A stretch of DNA of 64,000 nt. Source: Domibacillus iocasae (GTDB taxonomy: Bacteria; Bacillota; Bacilli; Bacillales; Domibacillaceae). The position numbers and the translations under genes were made by a program. Every line of letters starts with the position of its first letter. Positions within the stretch are counted from its first letter, which is position 1. Below are positions 55,211 to 62,717 of this stretch, one piece after another. The notes beneath the pieces are model-generated. The model had not been told where the DNA came from, searched no databases, and saw nothing but the letters and a program-made list of their open reading frames with translations. The DNA lies in NCBI RefSeq assembly GCF_001750285.1, contig NZ_MAMP01000012.1:248001-312000 (forward strand), in the 5' to 3' direction.

Positions 55211-56287
55211 TCACCTTTTTTCCATGACGATTTTCAAATCCGGACCGATCCGATCCATCGAAATAAACGCAAGATCAAGTGCTTCGTCCATGGAGGAGCC
55301 GCCAAGTCCGCCAAAAGAGGACGGAGCGGATTTTCCGCCGATTAATTTCGGCGCCATATACATGACGAGTCGGTTAAACGCGCCAATGTCTAAAAACGAC
55401 GCATTCATTTCAGCCCCAGCTTCTACGAAAAGCGTCATAATATTCATTTTGCCCAGTTCATCAAGCACCGCATCAATAGCCATATACGGCAGCCGGATGA
55501 CTGTGACTCCCTCATCTTCTAAGGCACGCTGTTTTTTCGTCTGTGCATCCGCTGCGCAAAAAATAATCGTTTTTGCTTCTTTGTTTTGAATGATATGAAA
55601 ATCAAGCGGAACGCGTAAATGCGTATCCAGTAAAATCCGAATCGGGTTTTTCCCTCCCTGGGGCAGACGGGAGGTGAGGAGCGGGTTGTCGAGCAGGACG
55701 GTCCCGATGCCTGTTAAAATAGCATCGTGACGGCTTCTGAGAAGGTGTACGTCTTCTCTGGCGGCCTCGCTCGTAATCCAGCGGCTGTGCCCGGTGTGGG
55801 CGGCTGTTTTGCCGTCGGCGGTGACAGCGGTTTTAATCGTGACATAAGGCCGTTTCGTCTGAATAAAATGAAAAAAAGGTGTTAATAATTCCGTTGCTTT
55901 TTGTTCGCAAATGCCGGTCTTGACTTCAATTCCGGCTGCCTGCAGTTTTTCGATGCCTTTTCCACCTACAAGCGGATTCGGATCAACAGCGGCAATGAAC
56001 ACACGCCGTATGCCTTTTTCAATAATAAGGTCAGCGCATGGTGGTGTTTTGCCAAAATGGGCACATGGTTCAAGTGTCACATAAATGTCAGCGTCTTTTG
56101 ACTCATCACCTGCTTGAGCGAGCGCATTTACTTCTGCATGTGCTTCTCCTGCTTTTAAGTGGGCGCCCATTCCGAGAATCCGTCCATCTTTTACGACAAC
56201 AGCGCCTACGGGCGGGTTCGGTGATGTTTGGTGCGCGGCGCTTTGGGCAAGCGACAGTGCAAGATTCATATATTGGTCTTCATTCAT
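55211..56287 (-). CDS. ribD: Bifunctional riboflavin deaminase/reductase RibD
   Basis: 358 residues from the ATG at 56287, close to the B. subtilis length; a longer frame has no ribosome site. The N-terminal deaminase domain has the zinc motif GEAHAEVNAL and PCAHFGKTPPCADLI. The C-terminal reductase has SRWITSEAAREDVHLLRSRHDAILTG-type sequence and FVEAGAEMNASFL. First gene of ribD-E-BA-H, under an FMN riboswitch. Confidence 0.95.
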   Translation of the reverse strand: MNEDQYMNLALSLAQSAAHQTSPNPPVGAVVVKDGRILGMGAHLKAGEAHAEVNALAQAGDESKDADIYVTLEPCAHFGKTPPCADLIIEKGIRRVFIAAVDPNPLVGGKGIEKLQAAGIEVKTGICEQKATELLTPFFHFIQTKRPYVTIKTAVTADGKTAAHTGHSRWITSEAAREDVHLLRSRHDAILTGIGTVLLDNPLLTSRLPQGGKNPIRILLDTHLRVPLDFHIIQNKEAKTIIFCAADAQTKKQRALEDEGVTVIRLPYMAIDAVLDELGKMNIMTLFVEAGAEMNASFLDIGAFNRLVMYMAPKLIGGKSAPSSFGGLGGSSMDEALDLAFISMDRIGPDLKIVMEKR

Positions 56288-56340
56288 TAGAAGGGAACCC
56301 CCTTTTTTCAAAATACCGCCTGTACACAAGAAAAACGTAA

Positions 56341-56437
56341 GGCGCTTGTTTATCGGTGACAAGCATAAGACGAGTGCTGAAGGAGGTGCTTTTTGCCTCC
56401 AGAAGGGCTTGTCTTATGACCTCGAACCGATGGCGCC
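56341..56437. repeat. Long nested hairpin element in the ribD leader
   Basis: Four nested inverted pairs fold about 97 nt into one imperfect stem: GGCGC/GCGCC (56341, 56433), ATCGGT/ACCGAT (56352, 56426), CATAAGAC/GTCTTATG (56364, 56411) and GGAGG/CCTCC (56382, 56396). It lies between the riboswitch terminator and ribD. It looks like a miniature intergenic repeat rather than a riboswitch part. Confidence 0.6.
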
Positions 56438-56452
56438 TGAAGCTGGACAAAG

Positions 56453-56488
56453 AAAAGCCCCGCATTGATTGTCAATACGGGGCTTTTG
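56453..56488 (-). terminator. FMN riboswitch expression-platform terminator
   Basis: AAAAGCCCCG/CGGGGCTTTT with inner ATTG/CAAT pairing and T-rich sequence after it in the minus transcript; located between the FMN aptamer and ribD. Confidence 0.88.
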
Positions 56489-56542
56489 GTCATCAAGAAA
56501 TAAACGTTTTCTTCCTGAAAAAAATTCAGAAAACGCGTTTTG

Positions 56543-56675
56543 TCCTTTCCTCCCATCCAGACTTTCACTGTCGGCTCCGGAATCGCACCAGATCCACCGC
56601 ACGTATGCGGGTCACGGACTAAGGGCTTTAGCGCCCATCACCGCCGGTCGGGAGTTGCACCCTGCCCCGGAAAGG
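56543..56675 (-). promoter_or_regulatory. FMN riboswitch (RFN element)
   Basis: Conserved RFN blocks occur in order on the minus strand: GGGGCAGGGTG, CCGACCGGCGGTGATGGGC, AGCCCTTAGTCCGTGACCC, GGTGGATCTGGTGCGATTCC, GGAGCCGACAGTGAAAGTC and TGGATGGGAG. A terminator follows, so FMN binding should stop transcription of ribD-E-BA-H. Confidence 0.96.
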
Positions 56676-56696
56676 TTTATTCGAATGTTGCTCTTA

Positions 56697-57132
56697 TTAT
56701 GAACCTTCTTTAAATCGTCTGTCAAGCAAGTGTTTCTTGTTTTTTTTCATCCATACAGCAAGTGCCATAATGACAATAGGCAGAAGGAACTGCGTTAAAA
56801 CCGTTTCAAGCGTCGGGTACAAGAGGGCCGCCTCAATAAACGGCACAGCGAATGCCGCACCGACCTGATTTTTCTCCTGGACGGCTTTTTCAACAGATGA
56901 CATTGCTGCATCCACTTCTTTAGACGCCGCACTAAGCATTTTCCACTCTTCTTGAAATTTTGCCATATTTTCTTCGACCGCCGTATAGTATCCGTTTTTT
57001 CACATTCATCATCGCATCACCAATTAGTACAAATAAAGCGTCTGTGCCGGTCTTTGCGGATGCACTTTGTACGCCCATTCCGCATACAATGAACAAAACA
57101 GCGGCAAGCATAAGCAAATAACCTTTCAGCGA
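56697..57132 (-). pseudogene. efeU: efeU-like remnant (FTR1-type iron permease, N-terminal part)
   Basis: A signal-peptide-like start (LLMLAAVLFIVCGMGVQSASA) and TGTDALFVLIGDAMMNVK match the periplasmic N-terminal extension of Bacillus EfeU (YwbL). The frame shifts at an A-run in GTGAAAAAAC (near 57000); deleting one A restores KNGYYTAVEENMAKFQEEWK. The FTR1 membrane core with its REXXE motifs is missing; only a short hydrophobic tail (FLLPIVIMALAVWMKK) remains to 56697. The putative start is CTG. Clearly non-functional. Confidence 0.8.
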
Positions 57133-57147
57133 TCCAGCCTCCTTTTT

Positions 57148-57659
57148 TCACACTGAAAAAACAGCACTTTCACGATGAACCGTATATTCGTTCAATTTAT
57201 CATTATTCGCCAGACGGGTTTGAACCGGAAAACACTGTTCTTGAATACTTTTTTGGCAACTAATAAACGACAGCCCTGCATCAAAGCTGCCTGTTTTCAG
57301 ATCAAGTCTGTCCGCATACGAGTAAGAGCGGCGCAAAGTTTCATGCTTCCGCCTCCATTTGCAAGGGCTGTGGGCGAATTTGCCGGCGGTTGTTTTTGAC
57401 CCGTTTTAATCGTTATATTTGAAGCGTCAAGACCGCTCGCTTCAAATGTGTCACCCGGGGGCATCAGCACATTCGAGGCAGGTTTTCCAATCTCTTTGCC
57501 TTCCGCTATCGCCGCCACAGCCGATTCTTTTTGATCGGCTGACGCTTTGAACGCAAGCAAACTGCCGGCGCCTGATGCTCCGACCAACAGGCCCGTCACA
57601 CCAATTCCGTCCGCTTTTAGTACATTACGCCGTGACTCTTCTTTTTTAAGGTCATCCAC
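57148..57659 (-). pseudogene. efeB: efeB-like remnant (Dyp-type peroxidase)
   Basis: It begins at a GTG (57659) with GGAGGTGTTGTAAT upstream and a Tat-like signal (ESRRNVLK then a hydrophobic run). An early piece (SADQKESAVAAIAEGKEI) runs straight into PPGDTFEASGLDASNITI, which in EfeB lies far downstream, so a large internal deletion has occurred. A last piece in another frame (YADRLDLKTGSFDAGLSF, then LANNDKLNEYTVHRES) matches the EfeB C-terminus. The heme-binding core is absent. Confidence 0.82.
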
Positions 57660-57890
57660 ATTACAACACCTCCGTCCGATACCAAGCTGCGAAAGAGGTT
57701 CAGCCAGTGCATCAATGGCTTGGCTCAATTGTTTTACTTCTGCTTTTGTTAAATCAGTATAAAGCGTATAAGCATCGTCTTCTTTTTGATTGTTAAGCAG
57801 CGTACACATCGCTGAATTGCGCATCAATTTCTGCTGACAGTGCTTCGGCTTTTTTTCTCAAGCTCCGGCTGCAGCAGAGTAAATTAAAGC
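57660..57890 (-). pseudogene. efeO: efeO-like remnant (C-terminal imelysin-type domain)
   Basis: RKKAEALSAEIDAQFSDV in one frame and LLNNQKEDDAYTLYTDL, KAEVKQLSQAIDALAEPL in the next match the C-terminus of EfeO (YwbM) with a frameshift between. Everything upstream of it is missing. With efeB and efeU remnants this was an efeO-efeB-efeU operon on the minus strand. Confidence 0.75.
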
Positions 57891-57996
57891 TTTTAAAAAA
57901 ATGTCGAAAAAATTTTAAATTTACGTTTAAAACCTATTTTCAAACGGGTAAAAATCTTATATTATGAAAATAACAACGACATATTATTGCTAGTTG

Positions 57997-58068
57997 TAGT
58001 GGGAAGGCAAATGGTGCGCCACCGGTTTCTTCAATCGGTTCTAATGGGTTCGATTCCCATCCCGAAAT
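57997..58068 (+). other. tRNA-like element (degenerate cloverleaf)
   Basis: A 71-72 nt stretch can fold as a near-complete tRNA: imperfect acceptor TAGTGGG/CCCGAAA, D arm GGC/GCC with GG in the loop, anticodon arm CCGGT-TTCTTCA-ATCGG, five-base variable loop, and a perfect T arm ATGGG-TTCGATT-CCCAT. The acceptor has two mismatches, base 37 is C and no CCA follows, so a working tRNA is unlikely. It could be a tRNA relic or a tRNA-mimic in the leader of the GNAT gene. A TTTTTT run comes right after it. Confidence 0.35.
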
Positions 58069-58117
58069 TTTTTGTGGACAGGCTGATGTTGTCATGGTCT
58101 TGTTTGATTGTTAAAAA

Positions 58118-58162
58118 ATTTCGAGGGTGAATCGGAACGCTTATGAACCGTTATACCCTCAG
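58118..58162 (+). promoter_or_regulatory. Hairpin in the GNAT gene leader
   Basis: GAGGGT...ACCCTC closes an inner CGG...CCG pairing, ending shortly before the AAAGGAGGG ribosome site of the GNAT gene. It is a possible control structure; no class recognised. Confidence 0.4.
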
Positions 58163-58185
58163 TATGTAAAAAGGAGGGAATTACC

Positions 58186-58737
58186 ATGTTGAAGAAGCGC
58201 GATGTTCATGAAAGTCATACTTTGTTTGATTTGATGACGCACCCGGAAGTCTTCCCTTTTGTGCGCCATAAAGTCCAGTCTTATGAAGAATTTGTTTTCG
58301 TGACAAAACAAAATATTGAGTCAGAGGAACGCGGCGAAATGATTTCGCGGACGATCCTTGATGAATGGGGCAATCCGATCGGCACGATTAACTTATATGA
58401 CATACAAAACGGCGCCGGCTTTCTCGGCACATGGCTTGGCAAGCCATATCACGGCAAAGGCTACAATGCGCCGGCCAAAGAAGAATTTTTCAAAGAGCTG
58501 TTCTACGAGGCAGGCATTGAATCTATTTATATGTCGATTCGCAAAGTGAATATCCGCTCACGTAAAGCTGCAGAAAAACTGCCTTATGTAGTCCCGGCCA
58601 ATGAAACACGCCCGGATGTATATGCCAAATTAAATAAAACCGAAGCTGTATTTGATTTATACGAAGTACCAAAAGACCTCTTCACGCTTTATTTGATGCG
58701 CAAAGATCAGGAAAACGAACAGGCGATGGAAGCGTAA
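58186..58737 (+). CDS. GNAT-family N-acetyltransferase (RimJ/RimL type)
   Basis: 183 residues with a strong AAAGGAGGG site. The fold resembles RimJ/RimL-type acetyltransferases: the strand GNPIGTINLYDI, the acetyl-CoA loop LGKPYHGKGYNAPAKEEF, and the following helix and strand (ESIYMSIRKVNIRSRKAAEKL). The substrate is unknown; the class acetylates N-termini, amino acids or antibiotics. A structured leader of about 200 bases precedes it, and a terminator follows. Confidence 0.82.
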   Translation: MLKKRDVHESHTLFDLMTHPEVFPFVRHKVQSYEEFVFVTKQNIESEERGEMISRTILDEWGNPIGTINLYDIQNGAGFLGTWLGKPYHGKGYNAPAKEEFFKELFYEAGIESIYMSIRKVNIRSRKAAEKLPYVVPANETRPDVYAKLNKTEAVFDLYEVPKDLFTLYLMRKDQENEQAMEA

Positions 58738-58818
58738 CACCCATTCCGAAGAACCCCTCAATGCGTACCTTACCTTCAAATAAGAAGCGGACGATCCGTT
58801 CACCCAGTGACCAAAACC

Positions 58819-58856
58819 CAAAAAAGGCTGTCTTCCATTTGGAGACAGCCTTTTCA
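58819..58856. terminator. Terminator after the GNAT gene
   Basis: AAAAGGCTGTCT/AGACAGCCTTTT hairpin with an ATTT loop region and T-rich end. Confidence 0.85.
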
Positions 58857-59067
58857 TATTGTTGAAGAACAAAATTGTCAAGAAGAAGTTCATTTTTCAA
58901 GTGGGATTTTCGAGCGAAAATCTTCACCGCGAAATGGAATCGACAAATGCAACGCTTAAAGATGGAAACGACTCGTTTATCCAGTTCATCTGTCTTTTTT
59001 GAACCGGAGCCGATAGGTGAAGCCTTGCCGGACTGCGCTAACAGCAGGGGCAAACGCTGAACCAGCC

Positions 59068-59160
59068 ACCACTGCGCGCCGGGCAGCTAAGATCAGCGAG
59101 CCGCAAAGCGGTAAAGCTTGAGCTTAGCGCCTGCCCCACGGAAAGCGCAGCTCCGAGAAT
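59068..59160. repeat. REP-like palindromic element
   Basis: GGGCAG...CTGCCC encloses GCTAAG...CTTAGC and a CCGC-aaa-GCGG loop, followed by CCACGGAAAGCG. GC-rich compared with its surroundings. This tail and fold resemble intergenic repeats found in many Bacillus genomes (from memory). It replaces the missing end of the desaturase-like gene. Confidence 0.55.
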
Positions 59161-59615
59161 ACTGCCCCTTTCTGACTTCGACTGAGCCCTGCCGCATCTC
59201 GTTTTCTAAAGGAGCTTATGCACTCTATCACTTGTTCGTTAACGTCTTTTTTGGCAGCTACAGTTAATAGCTGAAAACAAAAAATGTCCATATCGGTATA
59301 GTCTGTGGTCTGCCACAGCTCGCTGCCGTCCGGAAACAAATTCCGCGTATGGCGGGTCACTTTTTCAAATTGAAAGTAGTCATCCGGATTTTTGCCCGTT
59401 TGCCTGATCACTTCCTTGAACACATGCGGCATTGTCATTATATCCGGACCGAAGTTAAAATAAAATCCTCCTGCGTTGATACTCATCATTTTCCTACCGG
59501 CGGCATGCAGGTTTTCATCCAATACTGTTACAGCAGCTCCTTTTGACTGTAACATGATGGCAGCCGCTAAACCGCCGAGTCCCGCACCAATGACAATTAC
59601 TTTTTTTACCTGACG
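59124..59615 (-). pseudogene. Truncated carotenoid desaturase-like (CrtN/CrtP family) FAD protein
   Basis: Only the N-terminal FAD-binding part remains: VIVIGAGLGGLAAAIMLQSKGA, then INAGGFYFNFGPDIMTMPHVF and YFQFEKVTRHTRNLF. Intact members are about 500 residues. A GGAGG site precedes the expected start, but the codon there is GTA (GTAAAAAAAGTA), so the start is lost. Homology ends near 59220 and the frame runs into the REP-like element. It suggests a lost carotenoid or apocarotenoid pathway. Confidence 0.75.
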
Positions 59616-59686
59616 TCCTCCTTTACTATTGCCGCCATTATAAATTAGAATGGATGTATCTTGTATATTAAAGGGGTTTTGAGCCA

Positions 59687-60487
59687 ATGGAATCAAGAAG
59701 AAATATGTTTTTCTCCTATAAAAAAGATCCTGCAAAACTAAACGATATCCAAGCACTAATGACAATTGCTAAAGAGCAGGGATTTACCATTGTCGACCGC
59801 TCAGCAGATGCGAATATTATTGTAGCGATTGGTGGAGACGGGGCGTTTTTGCAGGCGGTCCGAAAATCGGGGTTCCGTGATGACTGCCTGTACGTTGGGG
59901 TAACGGATGAAGTCGAAGCAAGCTTGTATTGCGACTTCCACATTCACGATCGTGATGCAATGATTGAAGCGATTCAAACGGCCGGCGTAGAAGTACGCCG
60001 CTATCCGGTCCTTGATGTTCATTTAGACGGCCATACTCATTTTCATTGCTTAAATGAACTGTCAGTCCGCTCATCTATTATTAAAACATTCGTCATCGAC
60101 ATTCATATTGACGATTTGCATTTTGAAACGTTCCGTGGTGACGGGATTGTCGTGTCTACGCCAACAGGCAGCACCGCGTATAACCGGTCGCTGAACGGGG
60201 CCGTTGTGGATCCGCGTATTCCGTGCATGCAGGTAAGCGAAATTGCATCCCTGAACAACAACCAGTTCCGTACGCTCGGCTCGCCGTTCGTTTTAGGCGA
60301 CAGCCGCAAGCTGACGCTAAGCATCGTGCAGGACGGCAATGACTATCCGATTATCGGTCTTGATAACGAAGCACTCAGTGTACAAAGTATAAAAAACATT
60401 GAAGTGGAAATGTCGGGGAAAATTATTAAAACGGTCAAACTCAAAAACAATTCGTTCTGGCACAAAGTGCAGCGGACATTTTTGTAA
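59687..60487 (+). CDS. ppnKB: NAD kinase (NadK2/YtdI type)
   Basis: 266 residues, the same size as B. subtilis YtdI (NadK2). The catalytic GGDGAFLQAVRKSG motif, the NE motif of HCLNELSVRSSIIKTF, and GDGIVVSTPTGSTAYNRSL are intact. It phosphorylates NAD to NADP. Single gene, with a GGGG-rich site upstream and a hairpin terminator at 60492. Confidence 0.94.
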   Translation: MESRRNMFFSYKKDPAKLNDIQALMTIAKEQGFTIVDRSADANIIVAIGGDGAFLQAVRKSGFRDDCLYVGVTDEVEASLYCDFHIHDRDAMIEAIQTAGVEVRRYPVLDVHLDGHTHFHCLNELSVRSSIIKTFVIDIHIDDLHFETFRGDGIVVSTPTGSTAYNRSLNGAVVDPRIPCMQVSEIASLNNNQFRTLGSPFVLGDSRKLTLSIVQDGNDYPIIGLDNEALSVQSIKNIEVEMSGKIIKTVKLKNNSFWHKVQRTFL

Positions 60488-60491
60488 AAAA

Positions 60492-60521
60492 GAAGCGGAT
60501 CCTTTTCAGGTCCGCATTTTC
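60492..60521 (+). terminator. Terminator of nadK2
   Basis: GCGGATCC-ttttca-GGTCCGC hairpin with a T-rich tail five bases after the stop. Confidence 0.78.
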
Positions 60522-60524
60522 TTC

Positions 60525-60664
60525 ATTTGTGTCCAGTTTTTTAAATTTGTGTTCATTTATCGGGATTTGTGTCCATTTAAACGAATTTATGTCCACTTAT
60601 CAAAGTTTGTGCCCATTCAGACCCCGTTGTGTCCAATCACCAAGATTTATGTACATTCCCGCCA
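60525..60664. repeat. Seven-unit tandem array with exact 20-bp period (ATTTGTGTCCA motif)
   Basis: Units begin at 60525, 60545, 60565, 60585, 60605, 60625 and 60645. Each starts with a conserved block near ATTTGTGTCCA (variants ATTTATGTCC, GTTTGTGCCC, CGTTGTGTCC, ATTTATGTAC) followed by nine more variable bases that often read TTTAnCGAA. The last units run into the 3' end of the aldo/keto reductase gene. It is not a CRISPR: the repeat is too short and the spacing too regular. Exactly two helical turns per unit suggests protein binding along one DNA face. Confidence 0.85.
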
Positions 60665-61584
60665 TTCTCCAGCCAATCCACTTCTTCTTTCGTCAGCACA
60701 ATGTCCGCCCCTTTTTTACAGGAAAGAAGCTCGGTTTCGTTTTGAGCCCCGATAATTGCGCATGTTGGAAATGCCTGATTGAGTGCGTAGGCGAGCGCAA
60801 TTTGAATTTGACTGACGCTTTTTTCTTTTGCCAATTGCTCAGCACGATGCAGCCGGTCCCAGTTGGCGTCGCTATAAAATACGCGGACGAGGTCTTCATT
60901 GCTTCGGTCCTCCGGTGTAAAACGGCCGGTGAAAAAGCCGCGCGCCTGTGACGACCATGACAAAAGCGGCATTTGGTTTTCCTCGTACCACTTAACGTCC
61001 TCTTCATCCACCGAGATACAGCCCGGCCAAAACGGTTCATTTGGCTTTGCCAGGCTTAAATTCGGGCTACTGAAGGTGAATCCGATTACATTTTGAGAAG
61101 CCGCATACTCATTCGCTTCCTGAATCCGCTGAACTGTCCAGTTGGAAACGCCAATTGCTTTTATGCGTCCGGCCGTCACATGCTCATGCAGCGCATCGAT
61201 AATAACGTGAACCGGAACAGCCGGATCGTCGCGATGCAGTGTGTATAAATCAATGTAATCTGTTCCAAGCCGCTCTAGGCTCGTCAAAAGATCTTCCTTG
61301 ATTGCCTCCGGGTTTACGCGCGGACCGTTCCCTTTCGGATGGGCACCCTTCGTTAAAATGACAACGTCTTCCCGATTTTCCCGCTCTTTCAGCCATTGGC
61401 CGATCGCGACCTCGCTTTTGCCGTCGCAATAGTTATGCGCCGTATCAATTGTATTACCGCCAATCGTAAAAAAGCTGTCCAATACCGTGCATACCTTTTC
61501 ATACACATCCGGTGAAAAATAGTCTGACCCTTGAACGAGTGTAGAGACCGGTTTTGAAAGTCCCGGAATGGAAATGGTTTTCAT
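60637..61584 (-). CDS. Aldo/keto reductase
   Basis: A 315-residue TIM-barrel oxidoreductase. The catalytic set is visible: Asp and Tyr in NTIDTAHNYCDGKSE, Lys in VILTKGAHP and His in YTLHRDDP. The NADP-phosphate loop near the C-terminus is CAIIGAQNETEL. The last residues (GGNVHKSW) are encoded within the 20-bp repeat array, so the array has overwritten or extended the natural end. It is followed on the same strand (upstream) by a Gfo/Idh/MocA gene 12 bases away, so they form an operon with likely sugar or polyol substrates. Confidence 0.9.
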   Translation of the reverse strand: MKTISIPGLSKPVSTLVQGSDYFSPDVYEKVCTVLDSFFTIGGNTIDTAHNYCDGKSEVAIGQWLKERENREDVVILTKGAHPKGNGPRVNPEAIKEDLLTSLERLGTDYIDLYTLHRDDPAVPVHVIIDALHEHVTAGRIKAIGVSNWTVQRIQEANEYAASQNVIGFTFSSPNLSLAKPNEPFWPGCISVDEEDVKWYEENQMPLLSWSSQARGFFTGRFTPEDRSNEDLVRVFYSDANWDRLHRAEQLAKEKSVSQIQIALAYALNQAFPTCAIIGAQNETELLSCKKGADIVLTKEEVDWLENGGNVHKSW

Positions 61585-61596
61585 GTTAGATTCCTC

Positions 61597-62595
61597 CTAT
61601 TCTAGTTCTACCCGCCGTTGTTCTCTTGCGGACGTTAAGCAGGCATCGAGCACGCGCATATTTAACACCGCATCCGACGCGTCATACGGAAGCGGCTCCC
61701 CACTATAAATGCTCCGTCCGATGGCGTCTGCCTGGAGGGCATATTGATTCAGCCGTGGCACTTCCACTTCTCTCCGCCCGTTTTCCGTCAAAACAAAAAA
61801 ATGATCCTGTTCGTCTTGATGAACAACAAAAGCAGAAGGTACGTCTATCCGCCCTTTTGTGCCGACAACAGACAATTCATTTTGAAAAGAAGCCCACATG
61901 CCGCATTGAAACGTGAGCGCCACTCCGTTGTCAAACTCCAATATACCGGACGCCATCATATCCACATCATCATGCTCAGGTGAAAATAACGCGTGAATAG
62001 AGGCGGCAGCAGGCTCCTGGCCGAGAATAAGACGTGCGGCACTGATTGGGTACACACCTACATCGTATAATGACCCGCCCCCCCATTCTTTTTTATAGCG
62101 GACATTGTTTTGATCCCCCTCATTATTAAACATAAATGTTCCGTGCAGGCTGCGAACATCTCCAATTTCTCCCGATTGAATAATGTCTTGAATCATTGTA
62201 TAACGCGGGTGATAGCGGTACATAAACGCCTCCGCAAACAGGACTTTCGCCCTTTCACATGCATCTTTCATCTCTTTTGCCTGCTTTGCATCAATCGCTG
62301 CCGGCTTTTCACATAATACATGCTTGCCTGCTTCTGCTGCGCGGATCGTCCATTCTTTATGCAAATGATTTGGTAGCGGAATGTAAACGGCATCAATTTC
62401 AGGATCAGCGAGCAATTCCTCATAACTCCCATATGCTGTTTCAATGCTCATCTCTGTGGACGTTTCTTTCGCTTTGTCGATTCCACGGCTGGCAATCGCT
62501 TTCACCACGCCGGTTTCAGACTGCTGAATCCCTGGAATAACCGCTCTTTTTGCGATGCTTGCACAGCCGAGAATACCCCAGCGGATTTTATTCAT
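61597..62595 (-). CDS. Gfo/Idh/MocA-family oxidoreductase
   Basis: 332 residues from the ATG at 62595 (GAGGAGTGGGAGAA upstream). The NAD(P) fold is IRWGILGCASIAKRAVIPGI; the family motif CEKPAAIDAKQA holds the conserved EKP, and the C-terminal domain has YDVGVYPISAARLI. Members oxidise or reduce sugars and inositols. It is first in an operon with the aldo/keto reductase and divergent to an AraC regulator, a common layout for a small sugar-utilisation unit. Confidence 0.92.
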   Translation of the reverse strand: MNKIRWGILGCASIAKRAVIPGIQQSETGVVKAIASRGIDKAKETSTEMSIETAYGSYEELLADPEIDAVYIPLPNHLHKEWTIRAAEAGKHVLCEKPAAIDAKQAKEMKDACERAKVLFAEAFMYRYHPRYTMIQDIIQSGEIGDVRSLHGTFMFNNEGDQNNVRYKKEWGGGSLYDVGVYPISAARLILGQEPAAASIHALFSPEHDDVDMMASGILEFDNGVALTFQCGMWASFQNELSVVGTKGRIDVPSAFVVHQDEQDHFFVLTENGRREVEVPRLNQYALQADAIGRSIYSGEPLPYDASDAVLNMRVLDACLTSAREQRRVELE

Positions 62596-62717
62596 TTCTC
62601 CCACTCCTCTTTTCTTTTTCATAATATGGTATTGTCATTATACAAAACCAAAAATAAACAAGATATAGAAGCTTTTTGCTTATGACCTAAAAGAATATTG
62701 CGATTGGACGTGATGAG

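Noticed and set aside
58657-59053. Minus-strand ORFs of 78 and 123 residues downstream of the GNAT gene
   Set aside because: They run through the GNAT terminator and have no recognisable domains or ribosome sites.
60525-60664. CRISPR-like repeat array
   Set aside because: The conserved block is only about 11 bp, the variable part about 9 bp, and no cas genes are present; this cannot be a CRISPR array.
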